Virus record (IMG/VR): IMGVR_UViG_3300035162_001325
Span: 1-24,089 of that record
From: a virus
Length of the DNA: 24,089 bases
Strand: one strand, 5' to 3'
Shown here: positions 1 to 6,278 of the stretch, piece by piece
Layout: each line of letters opens with the position of its first letter
Numbering within the stretch: position 1 is the first letter of the stretch
Made by a program: the position numbers and the translations under genes
Notes under the pieces: generated by a model
The model's input: only the letters and a program-made list of their open reading frames with translations
What the model was told of the DNA's origin: nothing
Database searches by the model: none

Positions 1-534
1 CAATGGAACATGTTCTACGAGCTCGTAACCGAAGACATGGGCCTCGAGCGGTTTGGCCAGATGTTGCTGTACGAGCTGAACACCCGTTTCGATAAGCTTG
101 AGCCGCTGATCTGGGGCGATCCTGCCGGGTCAAAGCGCGATGAGATCTTTGAGGTGACAGCGTTTGACCATCTCCGAACCCTGGGCCTGAACGCCAAACC
201 AACCGCGACGAATGACTTTCAGGTGCGCCGCGAGGCTGGTGCTGCGCCGATGACCAGGCTGATCAACGGCAAGCCGGGTTTGCAAGTCCATAAAGATTGC
301 GCTCAGCTCCGCAAAGCTCTGACCGGCGGATATTATTTCAAGCGCGAAGCAATCAGCGGTGGCCAGGAGCGCTTTCGCGATAAGCCATATAAAAACAATT
401 CGAGCCATGTCGGTGACGCCTATGGATATATCTGCCTCGGTGGTGGTGAGCATCGACGGCTCACGCGCGGATCGCATCGACCAGGCATCAATACCGAGCC
501 GGTGATTGCGAATACGGAATTCAGTGTTTTCTGA
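1..534 (+). CDS. terL: Terminase large subunit, C-terminal part (partial at left edge)
   Basis: The reading frame is open at base 1 (codons caa tgg aac before the first ATG at 10), so this is the 3' end of a longer gene. The 177 visible residues match the RNase H-fold nuclease domain of phage terminase large subunits, which cuts concatemeric DNA during packaging. WGDPAGSKRDE (fragment residues 38-48) has the first acidic strand with Asp40, and SHVGDAYGY (residues 134-142) carries the conserved late Asp139, followed by the LGGGE ending usual in this family. The ATPase domain with its Walker motifs must lie outside the window. In T7 the terminase genes follow the fibre gene; here the gene sits just upstream of the portal block. 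The function call rests on recognised motifs, not on a search. Confidence 0.85.
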   Translation, partial: QWNMFYELVTEDMGLERFGQMLLYELNTRFDKLEPLIWGDPAGSKRDEIFEVTAFDHLRTLGLNAKPTATNDFQVRREAGAAPMTRLINGKPGLQVHKDCAQLRKALTGGYYFKREAISGGQERFRDKPYKNNSSHVGDAYGYICLGGGEHRRLTRGSHRPGINTEPVIANTEFSVF

Positions 535-561
535 AAAAAACCCCCGGCACTGGGCCAGGGG
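534..561 (-). terminator. Hairpin plus T-tract, terminator-like on the minus strand
   Basis: Read on the minus strand, CCCC(T)GGC pairs with GCCGGGG around a CCAGT loop, and seven T residues follow (complement of 534-540). This is the shape of an intrinsic terminator. Read on the plus strand there is no T-tract after the stem. It would block antisense transcription entering the terminase gene, or act as a plus-strand 3'-end stabiliser after the terL stop codon, which it touches. Confidence 0.5.
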
Positions 562-620
562 AGTTTCCGCCAGGGAGACGGGAGGAGAACAAGAAACGCG
601 ATATTATATGCGAGCTCGGC

Positions 621-1100
621 GTGATTGATTTTCAAAACTTTATAAATTTGCCCGACGGCTATCGCCTGATCCCGTTTTCTCCCGCGCATTTCTATCTGTA
701 CGACTATTCCGAGATCGAACGCGCCAGCTTTGCGGCGTTCCCTGGGTACCTTGATTGGCTGACCGCGCAATCGCAGATCGGTCCATCCGCAACAGCCATG
801 CGCGGCGGTGAGTGTGTGATGTCGTTTGGCCTGGTGCCGCTGCTCCCCGGCGTCCTCGAGCTCTGGATGTTGCGCGGGTCGGGTCTACGGCACCACGGGC
901 GCCCCTTTCTGCGTTCCGCCAGACAGTTTTTCGATGCCCTGGGTACCGTGCCGGACCTGCGGCGGGTCCAGTTCACGGTCCACACACAAAACTTTGCCGG
1001 TGTCCGGTTCGCCGAGTGGTTAAATTTCGACATCGAGGGGACGCTGCGGCAGCTTTTGCCAGGCGGTTCCGATGCTTTTCAGATGTCGAGGATATATTAA
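621..1100 (+). CDS. GNAT-fold (acetyltransferase-like) phage protein, T7 gp13-like
   Basis: This 159-residue protein has the pattern of the phage GNAT-like family found near internal-virion genes (T7 gp13 type). The middle has a helix region resembling the acetyl-CoA loop (LRGSGLRHHGRPFLR, residues 84-98). The C-terminal third reads like the last GNAT strands: VHTQNFAGVRFAEWLNFDIEG (residues 120-140), then LLPGGSDAFQMSRIY. In T7-like phages such proteins help form the internal core; whether they acetylate anything is unclear. The start is GTG at 621 without a good nearby Shine-Dalgarno. A strong GGAGGAG lies at 581-587, too far for 621, so an ATT start at 603 is possible. The stop (TAA, 1098-1100) overlaps the next ATG by one base, implying coupled translation. 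Confidence 0.6.
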   Translation: MIDFQNFINLPDGYRLIPFSPAHFYLYDYSEIERASFAAFPGYLDWLTAQSQIGPSATAMRGGECVMSFGLVPLLPGVLELWMLRGSGLRHHGRPFLRSARQFFDALGTVPDLRRVQFTVHTQNFAGVRFAEWLNFDIEGTLRQLLPGGSDAFQMSRIY

Positions 1101-1348
1101 TGGGTGCTCTTTTTTCTGCGCCGAAAACTCCAGCCCCAGATCCCTCAATCGCAGCGAGCCAGCGGAAGCAGGAAGATATTCTCAAAAAGCAGGAAAAGCG
1201 GACTGCTGAGAAAGAGCGCCTGGCCGGTGATAAGCTAATGGCACGAAACCGCGCACTGCGGTCTGGCGGTCAACGCATGTTGCTATCGTCAGTACGCGAC
1301 GATTCCCAGGCAGGGATCAGCGACCTCAAAACGACGCTAGGCGCCTGA
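1100..1348 (+). CDS. Small conserved phage protein upstream of portal
   Basis: This 82-aa protein starts with MGALFSAPKTPAPDPS, has a Lys/Glu/Arg-rich probable helix (about residues 20-50), and ends with RSGGQRMLLSSVRDDSQ...TTLGA. That plan (short proline-rich start, charged helix, an R-x-G-x-x-x-LL/ILT-like stretch, a TLLG-like end) is familiar from small proteins beside the portal gene of many podoviruses. Their function is not known to me. The ATG at 1100 shares a base with the preceding stop, and GAGGA at 1089-1093 is a suitable Shine-Dalgarno. The stop overlaps the portal ATG (TGATG), so the three genes are translationally linked. Confidence 0.65.
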   Translation: MGALFSAPKTPAPDPSIAASQRKQEDILKKQEKRTAEKERLAGDKLMARNRALRSGGQRMLLSSVRDDSQAGISDLKTTLGA

Positions 1349-2901
1349 TGAAGTTATCCGTCGCGCAGGTAATCAAGCGCGCCGAAACGGCTGACCGGCG
1401 AAAAGACCTGTGGCGCGGCTTGTTGTCCGAGTGCTACGAATTCGCCCTGCCCCAGCGCAATCTTTATGACGGCAATTATGAAGGCGGCACAGTAGGCCAG
1501 CCGAAGATGGAACGGGTCTATGACTCGACCGCCATAAATTCAACGCAGCGATTTGCGAACAGGCTTCAATCCACGTTATTCCCGCCTTATCGAAACTGGT
1601 GTCGCCTCGATGCTGGCACTGATATCGACCCCGAGCAAAAAGAAGGGCTCCAGCGCGCGCTCGATATCTACAACGAGAAAATGTTTGCCGTCATCCGTCA
1701 GACTAATTTCGACCTGGCAATGTCGGAGTTTCTGCTGGATCTCGCAGTCGGCACGGCGGTTATGCTTATCCAGCCTGGCGATGAGGACACGCCCGTCCGG
1801 TTTGAGTGTGTGCCGCAATTCCTAGTATCGCTCGAGGAAGGGCCGCATGGCTCGGTTCAAAACGTATACCGCAAAATGCGGATGCGCTGTGAGGCAGTCC
1901 CGCAGCACTGGCCGGATCTGACGGTTACGCCCGAGCTCCAGAAGCTCATCGACGAGAAACCGACCGACGAGATCGAGCTCCTCGAGGCCACGATATACAA
2001 GCCTGACGAAGATTATTATTGCTATCACGTCATCTGGCCGCAGAAAAAAGAGGAACTGGTTTTCCGCGAAATGGATAGCACCCCCTGGGTTGTCGCCAGG
2101 TACAGCAAAATCGCTGGCGAGGTCATGGGGCGCGGCCCCCTGATTTCCGCGATCAGTGATATCAAGACCTTGAACCTGGTTAAAAAGCTGATCTTGCAGA
2201 ATGCCAGCCTGTCGATCAGCGGCGTCTATACCGCAGCCGACGATGGTGTGCTCAATCCGCAGACTGTCCGCATTCAGCCCGGCTCGATCATCCCGGTTGC
2301 GCGCAATGGTGGCCCCCAGGGCGAGAGCCTCAAGCCCCTGCCCCGTGCTGGTGATTTCAATACCGCTCAGATCGTGATCAATGACCTGGTGGTGAGTATC
2401 AAGAAGATCATGCTCGACGACACGCTCCCGCCTGACACGATGTCTGCGCGCTCAGCGACCGAAGTCTCGGCGAGGATGAAAGAGCTCGCGCAAAATCTCG
2501 GATCCGCTTTCGGCAGACTGATCACTGAGGCCATGACGCCAATCGTCAGCCGTGTGCTCACGGTAATGGATCAGGCCGCGATCATCGATCTGCCGCTGAA
2601 GGTTGACGGCCAGCAGGTCAAGATCGTCCCGATATCCCCGCTTGCCCAGGCACAGAACCTCGATGAGCTCGAGGCGGTGATGCAATTCATGCAAATCGCC
2701 CAGGCGGCGGGACCGAGTGGTCAACTGGCTATTAACCAGGACAAAGCGATTTCGTTCATCGCCGACCGCCTCGGTGTGCCGATGTCGATCCTCAATACCC
2801 AAGAGGAAAAAGAGGAAATACTGGCCCAGATTGAGCAACAGGCAGAGGAAGCTATGGCCGCACAGGCTGAGCAGGAAGGCGCACCGAATGCCGCAACCTA
2901 A
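1348..2901 (+). CDS. Portal (head-tail connector) protein
   Basis: The 517-aa length fits podovirus head-to-tail connectors (T7 gp8 is 536 aa). The N-terminus has the family signature: KRAETADRRKDLWRGLLSECYEFALP (residues 10-35 by count), then KMERVYDSTAINSTQRFAN and the LFPPYRNWCRL segment. The C-terminus is a Gln/Ala/Glu-rich helix. Portals form the dodecameric ring at one capsid vertex through which DNA is packaged and ejected, and which carries the tail tube. The gene starts inside the preceding stop codon (TGATG at 1346-1350) and its 3' end overlaps the next gene by 14 nt. This is among the most secure calls in the window. Confidence 0.9.
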   Translation: MKLSVAQVIKRAETADRRKDLWRGLLSECYEFALPQRNLYDGNYEGGTVGQPKMERVYDSTAINSTQRFANRLQSTLFPPYRNWCRLDAGTDIDPEQKEGLQRALDIYNEKMFAVIRQTNFDLAMSEFLLDLAVGTAVMLIQPGDEDTPVRFECVPQFLVSLEEGPHGSVQNVYRKMRMRCEAVPQHWPDLTVTPELQKLIDEKPTDEIELLEATIYKPDEDYYCYHVIWPQKKEELVFREMDSTPWVVARYSKIAGEVMGRGPLISAISDIKTLNLVKKLILQNASLSISGVYTAADDGVLNPQTVRIQPGSIIPVARNGGPQGESLKPLPRAGDFNTAQIVINDLVVSIKKIMLDDTLPPDTMSARSATEVSARMKELAQNLGSAFGRLITEAMTPIVSRVLTVMDQAAIIDLPLKVDGQQVKIVPISPLAQAQNLDELEAVMQFMQIAQAAGPSGQLAINQDKAISFIADRLGVPMSILNTQEEKEEILAQIEQQAEEAMAAQAEQEGAPNAAT

Positions 2902-3298
2902 TAGTAATATCTTGTTAGCTGATCGAAATGTTGCCGATGTGCGGAAGTCTTTGCAGTTGACCCCACAAGAACAACGGATTGTCCAATATCACGATCAAAC
3001 GATAGCAAAAGGCACAGTTGGCAAAGATGACCAAGGGCGTCCCGTCACGGTTTATTCCACTGGCATAAAAATACCAGCGGGCGAACCGAACGCCGGTAAA
3101 TTTGTCTCGGTTCCCGGTTACGACAACGTAAAGAAGAAAATTATGACTGAAGGCGAAGCATACAAGCGTTGGAAGTCTGAAATAAATTCGGGGGATTGGC
3201 CGATATACAGTTCCGGCGCAGAGCTCAACGCACGCTCAAACGAGATTCATAGGATCATGGATACGGACGCGGCGGAAGCAACAAGGGCACGGAAATGA
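2888..3298 (+). CDS. Conserved phage protein of unknown function
   Basis: The start is the ATG at 2888, inside the portal 3' end, because AGGAAG at 2875-2880 lies 7 nt upstream; the frame extends further upstream but only as a portal shadow. The 136-aa product is basic. It contains TPQEQRIVQYHD (residues 25-36) and a C-terminal block with EGEAYKRWK, DWPIYSSGAELNARSNEIHRIMD. A block of this type (acidic plus aromatic residues, then W-P-x-Y, then an R-x-x-x-x-H-x-x-M-D helix) recurs in many phage structural-region proteins. I do not know a demonstrated role. Its place between portal and scaffold suggests a head or connector-associated function. The stop overlaps the next ATG (ATGA). Confidence 0.7.
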   Translation: MPQPNSNILLADRNVADVRKSLQLTPQEQRIVQYHDQTIAKGTVGKDDQGRPVTVYSTGIKIPAGEPNAGKFVSVPGYDNVKKKIMTEGEAYKRWKSEINSGDWPIYSSGAELNARSNEIHRIMDTDAAEATRARK

Positions 3299-3549
3299 GC
3301 ACCACCTGGGCAGATCTGACCCGCGAAACCAGCGACAGCGCCGAAGATATCGACAAGCTGCACCTGCGCGTTTTCTCAACGGAAGATGGCGCCAAACTGC
3401 TGCGATACCTGCGCGGCGTGACTGTGGAACAACCGACCTGGTACCCCGGCGAAGATGCCAGCCACGGCTATGCGCGTGAGGGCCAGAATTCACTCGTCCG
3501 CGAAATTGAGCGGCGATTAACCAGAGCGAGGATCATACCTGATGGCTGA
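3295..3549 (+). CDS. Bbp19-like small phage protein
   Basis: This 84-aa protein has the pattern of the Bbp19-like family named after Bordetella phage BPP-1: LRVFSTEDGAKLLRYLRGVT (residues 24-43), then a tryptophan/proline segment, and finally a Gly-Gln-x-Ser-Leu-Val-Arg-x-Ile helix (GQNSLVREIERRL). Members lie between portal and scaffold genes, and their role is not established as far as I know. The gene starts within an ATGA overlap at 3295-3298 and overlaps the scaffold start by 8 nt, so it belongs to the head-assembly operon. Confidence 0.65.
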   Translation: MSTTWADLTRETSDSAEDIDKLHLRVFSTEDGAKLLRYLRGVTVEQPTWYPGEDASHGYAREGQNSLVREIERRLTRARIIPDG

Positions 3550-4345
3550 CGAAACACTGACCGTCGAAGGCGATAACCAAGAGGCCGCCACCGACGACAA
3601 TCAGAGCTTGCTGAACGTCAAATCAATCGAACCCGAGACTGACGAATACGAGGCGCCGCCGCACGTTGAAGGCGATGAGCCCGAAGCTGCCGCTGAGCCA
3701 GCCGAGAAACCGGAATACATCGATGATCAATTTTGGAATGCAAAAACGGGGGAGCTCGATGCCGAAAAACTGGCAACGTCGTATCGAGAATTGCGCGCGA
3801 AAATGTCGGCGGGAAAGCACAAGGCTCCTGCGGACGGCAAATATTCTACTGACGAGCTCGGCGATATTGATGCTGAAGATCCTATGCTGGCCGATTTTCT
3901 GGACATCGCGAAAGATGAAGGATTTTCTCAAGATCAATTCGAGCGACTAACGAAATTTTACCTCGAGTCCCAAGGCGCGCTGAACGAGGAAATCAAATAT
4001 CGCCGCGACGACGAAATGGGCAAGCTTGGCCGCAACGCCGAGAAGATCATCGGCTCAATGGATGCCTGGCTAACCAAGTTCGGCACCGCTGGCACGCTCA
4101 GCAATGACGAGCTCGAGTCGATTGCAAATGCGTCGAACAATGCGACGTTTATCAACGCGATGAACAAGATCCGCCGCAGTTACGGCGAAAGCGATATCCC
4201 GCCCGCAAGCGCATCAATGGATGTCGGCGCGACGACGATGGACGAGATCCAGGAATTGATGGCTGACCCGCGCTATGGGCAGGATATGGCCTACACCTCG
4301 AGGGTTGAGAAGAAGGTCTATGCCCTGCACGGTGAGAGTTTTTAG
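3542..4345 (+). CDS. Capsid assembly scaffolding protein
   Basis: The 267-aa protein is strongly acidic over its first 65 residues, with many Glu/Asp, Ala and Pro, followed by the DDQFWNAKTGELDAEKLATSYRELRAKM segment (about residues 61-88) typical of podovirus scaffolds. The rest is predicted mostly helical and charged, ending in DPRYGQDMAYTSRVEKKVYALHG. Scaffolds (T7 gp9, 307 aa) guide coat protein polymerisation into procapsids and then leave. Position directly before the major capsid gene supports the call. The start ATG at 3542 overlaps the preceding gene by 8 nt with a GCGAGGA-type Shine-Dalgarno upstream. A 139-nt untranslated stretch follows the stop. Confidence 0.85.
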   Translation: MADETLTVEGDNQEAATDDNQSLLNVKSIEPETDEYEAPPHVEGDEPEAAAEPAEKPEYIDDQFWNAKTGELDAEKLATSYRELRAKMSAGKHKAPADGKYSTDELGDIDAEDPMLADFLDIAKDEGFSQDQFERLTKFYLESQGALNEEIKYRRDDEMGKLGRNAEKIIGSMDAWLTKFGTAGTLSNDELESIANASNNATFINAMNKIRRSYGESDIPPASASMDVGATTMDEIQELMADPRYGQDMAYTSRVEKKVYALHGESF

Positions 4346-4365
4346 TAAAACTTTGTTTGTTGCGT

Positions 4366-4417
4366 CGTTTGGCCTGGTCGTATTCTGATCGCGACCGATA
4401 ACCGTTTGGCCGGTCGT
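4366..4417 (+). repeat. Imperfect direct repeat upstream of the capsid gene
   Basis: CGTTTGGCCTGGTCGT (4366-4381) recurs as CGTTTGGCCGGTCGT (4403-4417), one base shorter and 37 nt further on. Both copies lie in the only long untranslated gap of the head region. Self-complementary pieces (GGTCG with CGACC; GGCCG with CGGCC) could fold in the transcript. A very weak sigma70-like pair is also possible (TTGTTG at 4357, TATTCT at 4381, 18-nt spacer). This may be a control region for capsid expression; no function is shown. Confidence 0.35.
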
Positions 4418-4448
4418 TATGATTGTCGGCCCAGCCCACTGGATAACC

Positions 4449-4469
4449 GCGAAAACATTTTTCGTTTTT
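4449..4469 (+). terminator. Weak A/T-rich hairpin with T-tract before the capsid gene
   Basis: GCGAAAA pairs with TTTTCGT around a 3-nt CAT loop and is followed by further T residues ending at 4469. The shape resembles an intrinsic terminator, but the stem is AT-rich and lies only about 15 nt before the capsid start, next to its Shine-Dalgarno (GGAGGG at 4475-4480). It could reduce read-through, act as an RNA processing or stability element, or be insignificant. Confidence 0.3.
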
Positions 4470-4484
4470 AACCTGGAGGGCTAA

Positions 4485-5324
4485 ATGGCCACGATCTCAA
4501 ACGCCTTCACAACCCTGTTTGATCAGGAAGTGAAGCAAGCATACCAGGCGTCACGCAAGCTCGGCGGATTGATCCGCGAGAAGAACGCCCAGGGTGCCAG
4601 CACTGTTAAATTTCCGACGCTCGGCAAGGGCATCGCATCCGTGCGGACCCCGATGACCGACGTTGTTCCGATGAACCTCGCTTTTTCCTCGGCGACCGCG
4701 ACGATGACCGATTACATCGCCGCAGAATATTCGGACATTTTCAATCAGTCCCACGTTAATTTCTCCGAGCGCCAGGAACTCGTCCAGGCTGTCGGTAAAT
4801 CGATTGGGCGGCGCATGGATCAGGTCACGCTCGACGCGCTGACCGCAGCATCCGGCACCGGCACCGTTGCAAACAGCCTCGGCGGCGCAAACACGGACCT
4901 CAATATTGAAAAACTCCGTGAAACCAAGCGCCTAATGGATGCCGCTAATGTTGATCCGGATGGTCGCGTATTTGTTATGCACGCCAACAATCTTGAGGCA
5001 TTACTTGGGGATACGGAAGTTACTTCGAGTGATTTCTCAACGGTAAAAAGTTTGGTAAGCGGTGAAGTAGATCAGTACATGGGCATGACCTTCGTGATGC
5101 TTGGCGACATGGACGAAGGTGGTTTGGTCAAAGATGGATCGAACGACCGGACTCTGTTCGCTTTCCACAAGTCGGCGCTCGGTATGGGTACGTCGATGGA
5201 TCAGCAGAGCCGCGTCGATTACATCCCGGAGAAAACTTCGTTCCTGGTCGCGTCAATGTTCTCGGCTGGTGCTGTCGCCATCGAGGGCGCGGGCATTGTC
5301 AAAATTACTTGCAGAGAGGCATAG
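4485..5324 (+). CDS. Major capsid protein (HK97-fold, podovirus type)
   Basis: The 279-aa protein matches the podovirus major capsid family I know as Phage_capsid_2. It opens with MATISNAFTTLFDQEVKQAYQ and continues with KLGGLIREKNAQGASTVKFP (residues 26-45), DYIAAEYSDIFNQSHVNFSE and GKSIGRRMDQVTLDAL, a layout conserved in these coat proteins. The C-terminal region (RVDYIPEKTSFLVASMFSAGA...) is the usual end of the fold. It would form the icosahedral shell. The start has an excellent Shine-Dalgarno (CCTGGAGGG, 5 nt from ATG), stronger than its neighbours, fitting high expression. It is preceded by a gap with repeats and a hairpin and followed two bases later by the next small gene. Confidence 0.92.
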   Translation: MATISNAFTTLFDQEVKQAYQASRKLGGLIREKNAQGASTVKFPTLGKGIASVRTPMTDVVPMNLAFSSATATMTDYIAAEYSDIFNQSHVNFSERQELVQAVGKSIGRRMDQVTLDALTAASGTGTVANSLGGANTDLNIEKLRETKRLMDAANVDPDGRVFVMHANNLEALLGDTEVTSSDFSTVKSLVSGEVDQYMGMTFVMLGDMDEGGLVKDGSNDRTLFAFHKSALGMGTSMDQQSRVDYIPEKTSFLVASMFSAGAVAIEGAGIVKITCREA

Positions 5325-5326
5325 AT

Positions 5327-5602
5327 ATGGCTTTTTCCCGAACAGGCTGGAATCCCGTTGGCGGACAGTCGAAAAAAGGCTCCGGCAACGCGCTGTGGTT
5401 TTATGCCTCGGCTGATGCAATCGCGACGGTGCGAGCGGCTGGTTACTTCAACAATGTGTCCGATGAGGTTTCTATTCGCGATGTAATCATCGTGACCGAC
5501 ACCAACACGCCGACCACTAACCTGGTCAACGTGCTCAGCAACGCCTCTGGTGTCGTTGACGTATCGGACGGCACCGCAATTGTCGAAACGGACAGCGACT
5601 AA
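5327..5602 (+). CDS. Probable small head/virion protein following the capsid gene
   Basis: The 91-aa product begins MAFSRTGWNPVGGQSKKGSGN, with FYASADAIATVRAAGYFNNVSD next and several short beta-like stretches (VSIRDVIIVTDT). Proteins of this plan (R-x-x-W-x-P-x-GGQS...W-x-Y-x-x-x-D-x-x-x-x-V-x-A-x-x-YF) are common immediately after the capsid gene in phages and are probably virion components, perhaps capsid-decorating, though I cannot prove that here. ATG 5327 is preferred over the in-frame TTG at 5309 because AGAGAGG at 5313-5319 lies 7 nt before it and the TTG falls inside the capsid gene. A strong hairpin follows the stop. Confidence 0.65.
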   Translation: MAFSRTGWNPVGGQSKKGSGNALWFYASADAIATVRAAGYFNNVSDEVSIRDVIIVTDTNTPTTNLVNVLSNASGVVDVSDGTAIVETDSD

Positions 5603-5611
5603 CTGACGACC

Positions 5612-5638
5612 GGGCGGGGGGCATTGCGCTCCCCGCCT
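5612..5638 (+). terminator. Strong GC-rich hairpin between head and tail-tube genes
   Basis: GGCGGGGGGC (5613-5622) pairs with GCTCCCCGCC (5628-5637) through ten base pairs, one of them G-U, closing a 5-nt ATTGC loop. The downstream bases TCTCACTTCTC are pyrimidine-rich but not a real T-run. It could be a partial terminator giving more capsid than tail transcript, or an RNA 3'-end barrier. It ends about 20 nt before the next ATG. Confidence 0.5.
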
Positions 5639-5657
5639 CTCACTTCTCGGAGGGTCT

Positions 5658-6278
5658 ATGGCGTCGGGCGATACAAAATTATCGATCTGTTCAGACAGTC
5701 TGATCATGTTGGGGGCATCGCCCCTTTCGTCGTTTTCTGAAGGCACCGACGCCGCACAGATCTGTGACCGTCTATATGATGACATAACGGATTTTGTGCT
5801 CGGCCTTTATCCCTGGAGCTTCTCATACAAAAAAGTCCAGCTTGCCAGGGAAGTCGATACCCCGGCAACCGAATGGAAATATCAATACGTCATGCCAGCC
5901 GACCTGATTGGCAGCGGCGCGCGGGCTCTGTTCACGTCACCGACGCCAGGCTCCCGCGCGGTTGTTGATGGCTGGGAGATATCAGGCGGCAAATTAATGA
6001 CCAGCCTCGATACTGTTTTTATCGATTATCAATACCATCCGTCGGAAGCGATCATGCCAACGTTTTTCGTGCAGCTTTTGAAATACTGGCTTGCCTGGCA
6101 TTTTGCGGAGACGGTGACGGATCAGATCACGAAGGCGCAATATTTCCAGCTTCTCGCCGTCGGATCTCCTAGCGAAAATATGCGCGGCGCTATGACACGC
6201 CAGGCTATGCAGATTGAGAGCGCCAACACGCCGAACATGGTGATCGACGACTACGACCTTATCGCCGTCCGGTTCTAA
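5658..6278 (+). CDS. Tail tubular protein A (T7 gp11-like)
   Basis: The 206-aa length is close to T7 gp11 (196 aa). The family pattern is clear: an N-terminal helix ICSDSLIMLGASPLSSFSEGT (residues 10-30), then ALYP-type LGLYPWSFSYKKVQLAR (residues 48-64), and YQYVMPADLI (residues 75-84), equivalent to the Y-x-LP-x-D motif. In T7 this protein forms the ring of the tail that attaches to the portal and carries the nozzle and fibres. The Shine-Dalgarno CGGAGGG is 5 nt upstream of the ATG. The stop is directly followed by the ATG of tubular protein B. Confidence 0.85.
   Translation: MASGDTKLSICSDSLIMLGASPLSSFSEGTDAAQICDRLYDDITDFVLGLYPWSFSYKKVQLAREVDTPATEWKYQYVMPADLIGSGARALFTSPTPGSRAVVDGWEISGGKLMTSLDTVFIDYQYHPSEAIMPTFFVQLLKYWLAWHFAETVTDQITKAQYFQLLAVGSPSENMRGAMTRQAMQIESANTPNMVIDDYDLIAVRF

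Noticed and set aside
812-1099. N-terminal extension of the small gene before the portal
   Set aside because: It overlaps the GNAT-like gene in another frame and has shadow composition; ATG 1100 with GAGGA upstream fits better.
2717-2887. N-terminal extension of the small gene after the portal
   Set aside because: This part is Arg/Lys/Ser-rich shadow of the portal frame; the ATG at 2888 has a well placed AGGAAG.
5219-5785. 188-aa minus-strand ORF over the capsid/tail junction
   Set aside because: It lies antisense to three well supported genes and the hairpin, with no recognisable domain or ribosome site.
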